Source of the DNA: Achromobacter sp. MFA1 R4
GTDB taxonomy: Bacteria > Pseudomonadota > Gammaproteobacteria > Burkholderiales > Burkholderiaceae_B
Length of the DNA stretch: 64,000 nt
Direction: 5' to 3'
NCBI RefSeq assembly: GCF_900156745.1
Contig: NZ_LT707065.1
Span: forward strand, 5,344,086-5,408,085
This document shows positions 30,391 through 39,517 of the stretch, piece by piece (positions within the stretch are counted from its first letter, which is position 1; each line of letters begins with the position of its first letter). Under the pieces are notes generated by a model, which had not been told where the DNA came from, did no database searches, and saw nothing but the letters and a program-made list of their open reading frames with translations. The position numbers and the translations under genes are program-made.

Positions 30391-33300
30391 CTACACCCTA
30401 CCGAGTGCCAGTTGGACGTGCAACGATCCAGCAACCTGACTGATGTGCGCGCTCTTCGCTCTAGACCTTGCGGCACGGCTGTACATATTCCACAACGTAT
30501 AGTCATGATAAATGGCAGCGCAAGCTGCGGCGAACTCAGCTGGCGTATGCACCTGGATGCCTGCGGTCGACAGATCCTCTGAATGAGATTGAGGCATGGG
30601 ACGATATACAGTGGGCACCCCAAGCCCACCCGCTTCGACAGGGATCATTTCGTAGGTGGCATGAGGCGTAAGGCAACAAACGATCCGTCTCGCCGCAAGC
30701 CATTCCTCCCATGGTCTGCCATGTGTGTAAGGCAATACGGTCAGTCCTAGATCCCTGTCGATTTTTCCGCCGTACTGACGGACGGCATACAACGGTACGC
30801 CAGGCAATGCCTTGCGCAAAGCAAGTATCCAATCCTCGATCTCGCCGTCGACCAAGCTTCTATTCAATAGCTTCTGAAGATCGCCAAGGAATATTCCCTC
30901 AGTCGAGGCGAAATTAGCTTGCACACCCTCACTGAAATCGATGGATTTCGGAATACATATTAAGTTTGTCCTGACGTCATGAAAATCAGGCTCGTTCAGA
31001 GCTGCGTAGGTAAATAGACAAGCCTTTACCCGGCTTCCATACGCCGAATTCCACCCCTTCAATTTTTCTCTTATCCAACGAGTGCGGGATGCTACACGGT
31101 TGTACGACAAATTTACATAAACCTGCTTGTCAGCCTTGGCAGCCAGGTTGATAAGCTTTTCCACCGGCGCGAAATCAGGTCGCTCGGGGTCTCCAGGATA
31201 AATCCAAACGATATCTGCTGGCTTGATTTGTTCTGATATCGCCCCGAATTCTTGAGAGATTTCGACGTCAATGACACGATGGCCCAGGGCGCGCAACGCC
31301 TGGGTAATCAGGCCGCCAGACTTAAGGATTCCGCCCTTCTTCCAGCGGACCGCGTCGACGCGTCCAACATACGCGATGGTATACGACGATCTTAGATATA
31401 CCGGGGTCGGCGCCTCTGCGCGCCAATCACTCCAATTTTTGACGCATTGATTTTGTATCTCCCTGGTGTCAGCACGAGAACCGGTCTTTTGCATGGATTC
31501 ACGATGAATGGGCTTGTCATCAGGAATGTCGAGCGGTATGGCTTCGGACGCATCGTGTTTGATCACAACAAAGGGAACGCGTTGTCGCTGGCCAAGCAAA
31601 GCGAAATAGACATCGGCCATGTTGGGCGTCAGAAAGTCGCTGTACTTTACGTCGATAGTGTCTGTGTGAAACGACGAGCAGCCCGTTCCGAGGATGTGTA
31701 CCGGCAGATCGTCGGGGCGGCCGGACCTGAAGGAAAAGACACGACGCGACTCGGGGCTGTAATAGTCGTTGAAAGGCTTTTTCAGCAGAGAGCCGTGCCA
31801 GCCCACTACCGCCTTTCGACCGTACTTCTCTATAGCATCGATGCAGTGCTGCACATAATAAGGCGGATAGTCGATATCATCGTCACATGTAAAGAAGTAA
31901 CCGGAGAAGTTGTCAATATCGTAGAATTTTCCCCGGTCCCCCACATCCCCCTGCTTATGGATCACGGTGATCTTCTCCCGCCGGAGAAAGTTGGGTACCT
32001 CGGCGTAATCGTTCAGGTAGACCAAAAGCTCATCTGCCTGATCGTACAAACACTCGATCACTCGGGATAGCGCCGTGCGCCTCACTTCAATTGAAGCAAT
32101 TCCAATGCGGACTCGATCTCGGTAGCTCGCTTCATTAAATACTTGCCCGCGCTGCGGCGCAGGACCAACCAAGAGGTCCCTGGGATTCTCCGTGCCGGAC
32201 TCAGGCACAGGCAAAGGGCTCCTTAAAGAGTTGGCATTCAATTTCTTGAAGTCCTGCACCTCGCGAACAACTCGCGCCTCCATGCGCTTTTCAAACGAAG
32301 GCCACGTTTCGTAAGGCTTTAGAAATCCGAACGTCAACGGGGAGAGTACTTTCCGGATCTTGCCAAATGTGGCTCTCACGCCCGTCGTATAAAGAACATT
32401 CAGACGTCGCGCGGCGTATCTCGCCCGCGTGCGTTCCGTCTGCACGGCTACGATCAAACGATTGACTTCGCTTTGCAGACGCTCGGTCTCTGCATGTGCA
32501 CGTTCGAGTTCCTTCTCCTTGCGTATTGACTCCTGCCTGCTCTCCAGGCGAAGCCCCTCCAATTCCTTTGTAAGACCGCTGTCCCGAGCCGATGCCGCTG
32601 TCAAGCTCGCAAGCCCTTCCTGCAAGGACTTCAGGCCAAGCTCAACGGAGTCAGTTAACTCGCATACTGAACTGCCTTGCTCTCTAAGCAAGGCGTGCGT
32701 CGTAGACAAATCAACCTTGCCAACCTCAGCGATTTCATTGCTGACAGTTTCCGAAATCTCAGAGAGCCGTAGGTCCAACTCTGAGATGCGGACGTCAAAA
32801 CGGTCGGCAATTCCTCTCAAAGAGTTTTGGCTGCTGTCCAGAAATTCTTGTCGTCGAGCACTCTCCTCGGCAAGCCGGCTTCGATCCTCGAAGAGAACTT
32901 CTTCGGCGATCATACGACCGGCTTCCAAAATCTTATTGAGCAGTTCGTCCGTCAAGCTGGACCGAGCCTCTCGATCCAGCTCTAATTCCCGCATGAGCAC
33001 TCGAAATTTATGCTCAAGTATTTCGGAAAGCAGTTGTATTCTCTGACTTTGTTCCGCCCCTGCACTAGCCACAGCGGTTTTCATATCGCTTGCTAGGGCA
33101 TTGAGATTCTCCGACATCAAGCTCTTGTGATCCGGCAACGAGCCTAGCAATGACTTCTGTCGGGACTCCAAAGCGCTACTGAGCTTTTCGAACTCGGCAG
33201 TCGACAGCACGCCACGCAGGCTCGATTCAATTCTGGCTAAATAGCTCTGCAGCGTCCTTCTATTGTGATCGACATCGCGCCTAATATAAAATAGCGAACG

Positions 33301-33999
33301 CTCCTGGACTGAACCAAGCTTTTCACGATGCACGAAAAAATACGTGGGAGTGATGCCTCGAATTGAAACTGGCACATAATCCCGAGCTGACAAAAACTGG
33401 GATATCTCTCCGAATGCGGCGTTTGTCTGCCCCTCGACAATTAGTGTAGGAGCATCTCTATCCAGAATTTGGATTGCTCCTTGAAGCACTTCAAGCTCGA
33501 AGCCCTCTACGTCAATCTTTATCAACGCCACTTTGCTGCTTTTTTCATAGAGCATAGAGTCGAGCGTCACGAGTTGAATAGTCCCGCTATCGTCAAGGGA
33601 AAAACTGGATGCACCGAGATTTCCCGGTACAACGTTCATAAGCCCACGACTCTGCCGCGCGCCAACTGCCAATCGGTGGCAGGATACCAATGCCTCGGCT
33701 CGATTCAATTGGACATTCCGAACCAACTGCGCGAATGCATCACCCGCCGGCTCGAACGCTTCGACCTCTCTATTCAGAATCAGCGAAAAGAACAGCGTGT
33801 GATTGCCAATATTGGCACCGACATCCACGAAAATCCCTTCGCCCAAAGAAAGCCCGGATATCTCCTCTAAAACGTCCAGCTCATAAAACGCCTTAGAGTC
33901 AATTATCTTCTTTGAAATATAATCCGTAGCGTCTTGAAAATGGAAGGTGACAGACCTGCCCGCGTACGCGATGCCAAAGAGATTGCCGGAGTTGTTCAT
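30391..33999 (-). CDS. FkbM methyltransferase, coiled coil, GT-A and GT-B glycosyltransferase fusion (1202 aa)
   Basis: A very large cytoplasmic protein with four regions. Residues about 30-215 are an FkbM-type SAM methyltransferase: FVDVGANIGNHT at 57-68 and KIDVEGFELEVLQGA near 161-175. Residues about 245-530 are heptad-rich, highly charged helix (many E/R/K/L/S, few P), a predicted coiled coil of up to about 280 residues. Residues about 625-850 are a GT-A-like domain with the acidic cluster FFTCDDDIDYPP (Asp706-708) and ILGTGCSSF. Residues about 870-1195 look like a GT-B transferase, with an N-terminal KSGGLITQALRALGHRV block and ETAGxLGVPTV-like EAGGLGVPTVYR near 1122-1133. It is the last gene of the minus capsule operon. 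Methyl transfer, a rod-like spacer and two polymer-building activities on one chain suggest chain-end capping coupled to length control, but that is inference. The gene is AT-rich relative to the chromosome. Confidence 0.85.
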   Translation of the reverse strand: MNNSGNLFGIAYAGRSVTFHFQDATDYISKKIIDSKAFYELDVLEEISGLSLGEGIFVDVGANIGNHTLFFSLILNREVEAFEPAGDAFAQLVRNVQLNRAEALVSCHRLAVGARQSRGLMNVVPGNLGASSFSLDDSGTIQLVTLDSMLYEKSSKVALIKIDVEGFELEVLQGAIQILDRDAPTLIVEGQTNAAFGEISQFLSARDYVPVSIRGITPTYFFVHREKLGSVQERSLFYIRRDVDHNRRTLQSYLARIESSLRGVLSTAEFEKLSSALESRQKSLLGSLPDHKSLMSENLNALASDMKTAVASAGAEQSQRIQLLSEILEHKFRVLMRELELDREARSSLTDELLNKILEAGRMIAEEVLFEDRSRLAEESARRQEFLDSSQNSLRGIADRFDVRISELDLRLSEISETVSNEIAEVGKVDLSTTHALLREQGSSVCELTDSVELGLKSLQEGLASLTAASARDSGLTKELEGLRLESRQESIRKEKELERAHAETERLQSEVNRLIVAVQTERTRARYAARRLNVLYTTGVRATFGKIRKVLSPLTFGFLKPYETWPSFEKRMEARVVREVQDFKKLNANSLRSPLPVPESGTENPRDLLVGPAPQRGQVFNEASYRDRVRIGIASIEVRRTALSRVIECLYDQADELLVYLNDYAEVPNFLRREKITVIHKQGDVGDRGKFYDIDNFSGYFFTCDDDIDYPPYYVQHCIDAIEKYGRKAVVGWHGSLLKKPFNDYYSPESRRVFSFRSGRPDDLPVHILGTGCSSFHTDTIDVKYSDFLTPNMADVYFALLGQRQRVPFVVIKHDASEAIPLDIPDDKPIHRESMQKTGSRADTREIQNQCVKNWSDWRAEAPTPVYLRSSYTIAYVGRVDAVRWKKGGILKSGGLITQALRALGHRVIDVEISQEFGAISEQIKPADIVWIYPGDPERPDFAPVEKLINLAAKADKQVYVNLSYNRVASRTRWIREKLKGWNSAYGSRVKACLFTYAALNEPDFHDVRTNLICIPKSIDFSEGVQANFASTEGIFLGDLQKLLNRSLVDGEIEDWILALRKALPGVPLYAVRQYGGKIDRDLGLTVLPYTHGRPWEEWLAARRIVCCLTPHATYEMIPVEAGGLGVPTVYRPMPQSHSEDLSTAGIQVHTPAEFAAACAAIYHDYTLWNMYSRAARSRAKSAHISQVAGSLHVQLALGRV

Positions 34000-34047
34000 T
34001 TCTCGTTGTTTTGATCGAAATATTTATGGGTTTTTGGGTTTGGTGGA

Positions 34048-34707
34048 TTAAAGACTTTGATAGGCTGCGATGCCTTTTTCGACGTCTTCATACTGCTCCA
34101 CCACACCTCCATTTTTGAGAAGCACCACGTAATCACACATCTTCCTGACTTGCCCCATTCCGTGGGTAACGAGAATGAGATTAGACGTTCCAGTTCTCTC
34201 AGAAAATAGATGTTGCGCCTTCTCTCGAAAGTGCGCATCCCCAACGGATATGGCTTCGTCCACAAGGTAATAATCAAAATTAAAAGCCAGACTAAGGCCA
34301 AAAGCCACACGGCCACGCATGCCTGAAGAATAGGTATTAACTGGCAAATCAAAATATTCGCCAATATCCGCAAATTCTTCGACGAATTTTACGACTCTAC
34401 GAAGACTGTCTCCGTATGCCCCTTGCACACGAGCAACAAACTTGACGTTTTGCCGACCGGTTAAGGAACCCTGAAATCCACCAGACAAGCCCACCGGCCA
34501 AGAGATAGATTTAGTGCTGACGATTCTTCCGCTATCTGGAACGTCCTGCCCCCCCAGAAGCCGCATTAACGTGGACTTACCCGCACCGTTCCGCCCGATT
34601 AGCGCAATGTTCTTATTGGACGGCAGCGACAGACTCAAATTGCGAAAGACGAACTTTCTACCTTTATTGGTCAAATACGACTTCGTTACATTATCGATCT
34701 GGATCAT
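34048..34707 (-). CDS. kpsT: Capsule polysaccharide ABC exporter ATPase KpsT
   Basis: A 219-aa ATPase starting at ATG 34705-34707 (MIQIDNVTKSYLTNKG). The frame extends upstream into kpsM but that part is not KpsT. Walker A is GRNGAGKSTLMRLLGG, the signature is YSSGMRGRVAFGLSLA and Walker B is YYLVDEAISVGD, all typical of the KpsT/Wzt subfamily without a C-terminal carbohydrate-binding domain. The start overlaps the kpsM stop by four bases. With KpsM it moves the finished lipid-linked chain across the inner membrane. Confidence 0.95.
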   Translation of the reverse strand: MIQIDNVTKSYLTNKGRKFVFRNLSLSLPSNKNIALIGRNGAGKSTLMRLLGGQDVPDSGRIVSTKSISWPVGLSGGFQGSLTGRQNVKFVARVQGAYGDSLRRVVKFVEEFADIGEYFDLPVNTYSSGMRGRVAFGLSLAFNFDYYLVDEAISVGDAHFREKAQHLFSERTGTSNLILVTHGMGQVRKMCDYVVLLKNGGVVEQYEDVEKGIAAYQSL

Positions 34708-35525
34708 ACCGCCACCAAATTCAAACGCCGCACGCGGTATAGAGCCAGCCCGACAAATAAAGTTGACAAAGCAACGAAGGAGGCATACCACATGCTGATA
34801 CCGGCAACTTGCGGATAGTGCTGAAAAACATTGGCTCGCAAAGAGTCAATCAGATGAAGGTAGGGATTCCAAAGCATAAAGTGCTGGAATTTCTCGGGAA
34901 TCAGCCAAAGAGGAATAATTATTCCAGACAAAAAATACAGCGGCATATATGAAAGCCGGATAAAAGTCTTACTCTCCGGAAGAGCCTCGGCCACAATACA
35001 AAAAATCAACCCCAGGCCGAATGACAAGATCGTGCCTACAAAGAGGACCAATCCCCATTGGATTGGACGATAAATCGAAACATCACTTCCACCCCACAGG
35101 CCCAACCCAAACAATATCATTCCATAGACGCAAGCCATCAGTGCACATTCAACGACAACCCGCGCAACTATGGTGTCAATTGGCTTAATCTGTCGATACG
35201 CAAATAGGCCTTTGTTCGCATTTACCGCTTCCATTCCTTTAAGTGCGATATTTTTGAACAAAATGAATGGGATGATTCCCGAAACAAGGAAAACCGAAAG
35301 ATCCAGGCCGCTATTGGCGCGTCCACGCAAAAGCGCGTAAATCGCCATGAGCGCCACTATATGGGCCAAAGGCTCGAATATCAGCCAAAACGCGCCATAC
35401 CGATGAGTGCCAAAGCGCCCGCGCATCTCTCGCAAGACCAAGGCGAATATGACGGCCCGAACAATACCGGCCGGAGTGCGCCGCGTGATTTCCGCGGCTC
35501 CAATCCGCTCATTAGAAGTTCTCAA
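34704..35525 (-). CDS. kpsM: Capsule polysaccharide ABC exporter permease KpsM
   Basis: A 273-aa ABC-2 type permease with six predicted membrane segments. The start is a TTG at 35523-35525 (MRTSNERIGAAEITRRT) with AGGA seven bases upstream on its strand, overlapping the kpsD stop by 14 bp. Family landmarks are FALVLREMRGRFGTHRYGAFWLIFEPL and, near the C-terminus, LSGIIIPLWLIPEKFQHFMLWNPYLHLIDSLR. It partners KpsT, and its periplasmic face contacts KpsE. Confidence 0.94.
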   Translation of the reverse strand: MRTSNERIGAAEITRRTPAGIVRAVIFALVLREMRGRFGTHRYGAFWLIFEPLAHIVALMAIYALLRGRANSGLDLSVFLVSGIIPFILFKNIALKGMEAVNANKGLFAYRQIKPIDTIVARVVVECALMACVYGMILFGLGLWGGSDVSIYRPIQWGLVLFVGTILSFGLGLIFCIVAEALPESKTFIRLSYMPLYFLSGIIIPLWLIPEKFQHFMLWNPYLHLIDSLRANVFQHYPQVAGISMWYASFVALSTLFVGLALYRVRRLNLVAV

Positions 35526-36606
35526 TGGTGCGTCCTAATACCAGCACTTGCACAATCGGCGAAATGATTTTCTGCCATTCATGCACCGCGGCGTTGGTGA
35601 CAAAAATCGCATCTTCTGGATGAACAAGAAATTGGCGCGCAAGGAACATTGATGCCGGCTCCTTCAAGTTCAACCTGAACACTTGGGCGACTGGTTCACC
35701 GCCGTTTTGGTCATTTCGCTCTTCATCGAGACGAAAGACAAAAACGCCGGCCGCATCCGCCTTGATTTCACTGAGTCCTTTCACACTTCCCAGCACTTCG
35801 AGCAGACTGGGATTGTTGGAGGGCAGATCATGTAATCCTGGATCGCCTACAGCTCCCATCGCCACGAAGCGCTTGCGCGCTCGCTCCAGCACCACCTCGG
35901 CCCCGGGAGGCAAGACCTGATTGTTTCCGGCGAGCAATTCTTGGTAATTGAACTGGTAGGACTTTTGCCCGGTGCGAACAATTACCTTGATCAAATGTGG
36001 TTCCAGGAGCGGCCCTCCAGCCCTATTGATCGCATCCAACAGCGTTAGAGGTCCCTGAAGGGCCGAAAAGCGTCCCGGACTCTTGACGGCTCCGGCGACC
36101 AATACCGACCCGGACAAATCTCCGGTCAGCGTCGCCTGGACCTGAACATCACTAGTTATCCCTTTCAGTTTCTTGCGAATGAGCCGCTCAACTTCCTCAA
36201 GGGTTTTGCCGGTCACCCGTTCGCGACCCACATACGGGAGAGAAACGGTTCCCTTGCTATCGACACGGATGTTCTCGAAGATTGTTCCTCCGGTCGCCAA
36301 CGGGGCAAAGATTGCACCATCCATGGCCGAATCGGCGATCATGATCCGGAGCACGTCGCCTGGAACCAGACTGATGTCAGGAACTGAAGGTAGCGCGACT
36401 GTGCTGACGACCTCCGGTTCCGGCGGACGCATATATGGGCTAATGGTCTCCGCCGTCAGATCGACCAAAACATAGTTCTGAGCTTGGTCGTTGTTCATGA
36501 TCGCGAACCGTGAAGGTCCGGCGGACGATAGGAGGCTTCCGCAACCACCCAAAATCAAAGGCAGGATAACCGCAGTCGCACGAACGGATGAAAGCCGAAG
36601 TTTCAT
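35512..36606 (-). CDS. kpsD: Outer-membrane polysaccharide export lipoprotein (Wza/KpsD/CtrA family)
   Basis: A 364-aa protein with a lipobox LGGC at residues 19-22, so it should be lipidated at Cys22. The poly_export and SLBB domains follow: SLVPGDVLRIMIADS, GTVSLPYVGRERVTGKTLEEVERLIRKKL and VLVAGAVKSPGRF. Its size is close to Wza/CtrA and smaller than the E. coli KpsD. It forms the outer-membrane export channel that works with KpsE. The C-terminus lacks an obvious long amphipathic insert, and the helix WQKIISPIVQVLVLGRTIENF (split here for description) could be the membrane-spanning helix. Confidence 0.9.
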   Translation of the reverse strand: MKLRLSSVRATAVILPLILGGCGSLLSSAGPSRFAIMNNDQAQNYVLVDLTAETISPYMRPPEPEVVSTVALPSVPDISLVPGDVLRIMIADSAMDGAIFAPLATGGTIFENIRVDSKGTVSLPYVGRERVTGKTLEEVERLIRKKLKGITSDVQVQATLTGDLSGSVLVAGAVKSPGRFSALQGPLTLLDAINRAGGPLLEPHLIKVIVRTGQKSYQFNYQELLAGNNQVLPPGAEVVLERARKRFVAMGAVGDPGLHDLPSNNPSLLEVLGSVKGLSEIKADAAGVFVFRLDEERNDQNGGEPVAQVFRLNLKEPASMFLARQFLVHPEDAIFVTNAAVHEWQKIISPIVQVLVLGRTIENF

Positions 36607-36627
36607 ATTATTTTGGGAACAAGAACA

Positions 36628-37734
36628 TTAGTCTCGATGATCTTCGATCGTCGCAATCACGAATCGAGCGATACCATAGAACAGAAGCAAACCCATAAAC
36701 AGGGTAATTAGGTTGTATATCCGATCCGGATAAAGTGCCCGATCCGGCTTATTGGGAGACACGACTGTGACGAGACTTCGGAGCTTTTTGCTCGCCTCAA
36801 TGCGCGCCGACTCCACAGAACTGACTGCAAATTTGTACGCTTCTTCTGCAATAGCGGCATCGATGGTCAGATTGCGATATCGGGACGCAACCACGTTTAA
36901 TTTGTCGCCCCCTTTCTGCGAAACCAGACGTTGAATCTCAGAGGCCAGTTGTTGTTCAAGGGCATGAATGCGATTCCGCTGTTGCCGAACTTGCGGGGTA
37001 TCGGCATTCAACGTTGCGGCGAGGCTTTTTAAAGTCGTTCGCTCTTTCGTCAGACTGGCCTCCAATTCCGCAATAATTTCGGCCCTGGCCTTAGCCGTTG
37101 CCTCTGCGTCGAGCAGATTATTGGAACTTTGGAATACCAGCATGTCCTCACGCCGATCTTCATATACGGTGCGAGCTTTGGCCAACTCGCTCTGCGCGAA
37201 GGTCATCTGCTCGCGCGCCATACGATGGGACAATTCATTCACAAACCGCTCGCTTTCGCTGAGCATTACTTTCAGCACTCTCTCGGCAAACTGCGGATCA
37301 AATGCTTCGACACTCACACTGAGCAAGCCCGTTTGTTCGTCGAAGTGCGCTGTCACAACGCGGCGATAGTAGTCGAGCAGATCCTCTTGCCGAGAACTGT
37401 TCGCTAAAAAATACAAAGGATCGCGCCAGTGGCCCGAGTAGTGTTCTGCCCAATTCAGCTTTGTCTGGAGGACCCTGAGCATATCCTGCGACGTGAGGAA
37501 TTCGCGAAGATACAAGGTTTCCTCCCGTGATGTGGGATTCAATCCGCTTAGCATCACGGCCAATCCGGGGATCTGTGGCGCCTCATTGTTGCCGACCTGC
37601 CGAACCGCAACCTGCGCGGTGCTCACATACCGATCCATGGCGAAAAAGCTGTAATAAACTACCGCCGCAAGCATTGGAATGCCTACCAACCACCAAAACA
37701 GGCGTCTGGATTTTAGTTTTTCAAAATTGATCAT
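36628..37734 (-). CDS. kpsE: Polysaccharide co-polymerase/periplasmic adaptor KpsE (CtrB family)
   Basis: A 368-aa inner-membrane protein of the PCP-3 family. Membrane helices are near residues 13-32 (FWWLVGIPMLAAVVYYSFF) and 338-362 (NLITLFMGLLLFYGIARFVI). Between them lies a long periplasmic alpha-helical hairpin (about 160-310) rich in E, R, A and L. The proline-containing segment VVSPNKPDRALYPDRIY before the second helix is the family hallmark. It bridges KpsMT and the outer-membrane protein. The 118-bp gap to the upstream gene holds an imperfect hairpin (37782-37801) without a U-tract. Confidence 0.92.
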   Translation of the reverse strand: MINFEKLKSRRLFWWLVGIPMLAAVVYYSFFAMDRYVSTAQVAVRQVGNNEAPQIPGLAVMLSGLNPTSREETLYLREFLTSQDMLRVLQTKLNWAEHYSGHWRDPLYFLANSSRQEDLLDYYRRVVTAHFDEQTGLLSVSVEAFDPQFAERVLKVMLSESERFVNELSHRMAREQMTFAQSELAKARTVYEDRREDMLVFQSSNNLLDAEATAKARAEIIAELEASLTKERTTLKSLAATLNADTPQVRQQRNRIHALEQQLASEIQRLVSQKGGDKLNVVASRYRNLTIDAAIAEEAYKFAVSSVESARIEASKKLRSLVTVVSPNKPDRALYPDRIYNLITLFMGLLLFYGIARFVIATIEDHRD

Positions 37735-37852
37735 CTAAGCGTTGAAGTTCCAATTAAGCATAATCGCGGTATTTCTCAGAAGCCTGCCGTCGCGGCAAGG
37801 CATCTGCTGGGCGCGGGAATTGTACGGTATTTGAAAGTGCCCAATGGTGTGG

Positions 37853-39517
37853 CTAACACTCCACGCATGACATTCTCGGATTGCCTGGCGCTTCGCTCGG
37901 CCGCGCCTGATTTTTTTCCGTTGTGCGCACATTCAGTAGCCCTGAGGTTCGCAACCACAAGCGGCTAAGCGCGGAAACCTGCTCTGGCTGCACGGGCGCA
38001 CCGGCGCGCACAGCCGTTTGCCACAAGACGTAATCGGTCGTCCCCTCAAGCTCCCCGAGCGCGCGATAAACATTCGGCATGATCGGCACGTGATCGCCGA
38101 AAATACATAGGGACGCAGGTCGTCTGCGCTTGATCAAAGCGTCTCTGACCATGCCGAACATGGCGTCGGCATTGCGAAGATGCCGCGCGTACGAGACCAA
38201 CTCCTCGCATTCCTTCGGCATGCCTCCAGTCAGCACGTCTCCAACGTCGGTTTCACTCACGGTTTCCCAATGCAGCGGACCGTGATTTTCCATAGTAATA
38301 ACGTGCACATAGAGGGGCCCCTCTGAACCTCGCAGAATGCCGTTGACAAAATCAGCCAACGCTCTATCCCCGACGTATGGACCATCTTTCGGCAATGCCG
38401 CGAACGCTTCGCCACCAATAAATTCATCAAACCCCAACGCAGGCAAGACCTCATTTCGCCCGTAAAAGCCACGATGATATGGATGCACGCAGACGGTGTG
38501 ATATCCGAGGGATTTAAGGTACGACGCGATGGTGGGAAAGCCTCGTTTTGCCAATCTGCGATAGGGGTTGTACTTGTGAATCCCTAAATCGCCCTGTTCC
38601 ATGCCTGCCAAAAAGGCAAATTCGGTACGTACGGTGTTTGCGCCCCAAGCGGCGACTTTCAATTGTCCATGCGCGACGGCTTCGGACTTGAGCAGATCGA
38701 AGTTGGCCAATATGTCCGCGCGCAACAGATTGGAATAGGCCCGCCGCGCATCGAAAAACGACTCGCTTTGAATCGCAACCAAATCGGGCATTGGATCAGG
38801 AAGAACCTCTGGCAGCCTGGCGCCAGAAAACGGAGCGCTAGCTCGAAGATCATCCGCAGTCTGCCGTTCGCAGAGACCGTACGACCATAGCGCCGCGACC
38901 AAGCCGAGGCGGCGCAGGTCTACGGAAGCATCAAGGCACACCGCATTACGCATTCCAGCAAAGGCAGCTAGGGCGATACCGGCCATGGCGAGCCCCAGAG
39001 CATGTACGAAGAACGGCACCATGGGCGCCGTGGGATCGAACATGTGCTCTTGCGGCAACTCTGCGAACGATACCAACCAAACTCCGGCGCCCGCCGTGAC
39101 CGAGTCCTCGAGTGCCAATCCCGCCCATAGCGCCGCGCCGTACCCTCCCCCGGCAGCCAACGCACGAGTCACGCCGAAAAACGGCAAGTACAGCCTCGGA
39201 TGCCTGATCGCGTCGGTGAAGTATTCAAAGTCCGGATAGACAAATGGCTCGCGCAGCGCGCGATATTTTGCGTTGCTGACCAAGACGATGAGCAGTTGAA
39301 CGGCCAGCACATTGAAGACCCCGAAGTATGGCCGCCTGAACAGTGCCAACTCCAACGCAAACGCCAGCGTCCACACCCCCACATGCACGCCGATCGCGGC
39401 CGCAGGCCGGCGCCATGGGGCGACTGGTCGCGGCGTCAGCAAGGTCTCAATCGCCCACGACAAAGCCAACCCAATCAAATACGGCGGCAGCAGCGGTATC
39501 CAGAACGCGTCAATCAC
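37853..39517 (-). CDS. Membrane LtaS/OpgB-like phosphoglycerol or phosphoethanolamine transferase (sulfatase fold, WcbQ/RkpI type)
   Basis: A 554-aa protein with a GTG start overlapping the preceding SDR gene by eight bases. Residues 1-215 hold about five membrane segments, and residues 240-525 form an alkaline-phosphatase-superfamily domain facing the periplasm. Metal and catalytic positions can be read: Glu252 in QSESFFD, the predicted nucleophile Thr295 in GANTVRTEF, His412 in MENHG and Asp475-His476 in FGDHVP. This is the layout of LtaS and OpgB, which move phosphoglycerol head groups from phosphatidylglycerol. Sulfatases use Cys/Ser instead of Thr, so sulfatase activity is unlikely. In this locus it probably adds a polar head to a capsule lipid or decorates the capsule. 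The acceptor is unknown. Confidence 0.8.
   Translation of the reverse strand: MIDAFWIPLLPPYLIGLALSWAIETLLTPRPVAPWRRPAAAIGVHVGVWTLAFALELALFRRPYFGVFNVLAVQLLIVLVSNAKYRALREPFVYPDFEYFTDAIRHPRLYLPFFGVTRALAAGGGYGAALWAGLALEDSVTAGAGVWLVSFAELPQEHMFDPTAPMVPFFVHALGLAMAGIALAAFAGMRNAVCLDASVDLRRLGLVAALWSYGLCERQTADDLRASAPFSGARLPEVLPDPMPDLVAIQSESFFDARRAYSNLLRADILANFDLLKSEAVAHGQLKVAAWGANTVRTEFAFLAGMEQGDLGIHKYNPYRRLAKRGFPTIASYLKSLGYHTVCVHPYHRGFYGRNEVLPALGFDEFIGGEAFAALPKDGPYVGDRALADFVNGILRGSEGPLYVHVITMENHGPLHWETVSETDVGDVLTGGMPKECEELVSYARHLRNADAMFGMVRDALIKRRRPASLCIFGDHVPIMPNVYRALGELEGTTDYVLWQTAVRAGAPVQPEQVSALSRLWLRTSGLLNVRTTEKNQARPSEAPGNPRMSCVEC

Noticed and set aside
37853..39517. Annotation as an arylsulfatase
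   Set aside because: The nucleophile position is threonine (T295 in NTVRTEF) with an LtaS/OpgB-like layout and N-terminal membrane helices, not the Cys/Ser-x-Pro-x-Arg sulfatase motif.
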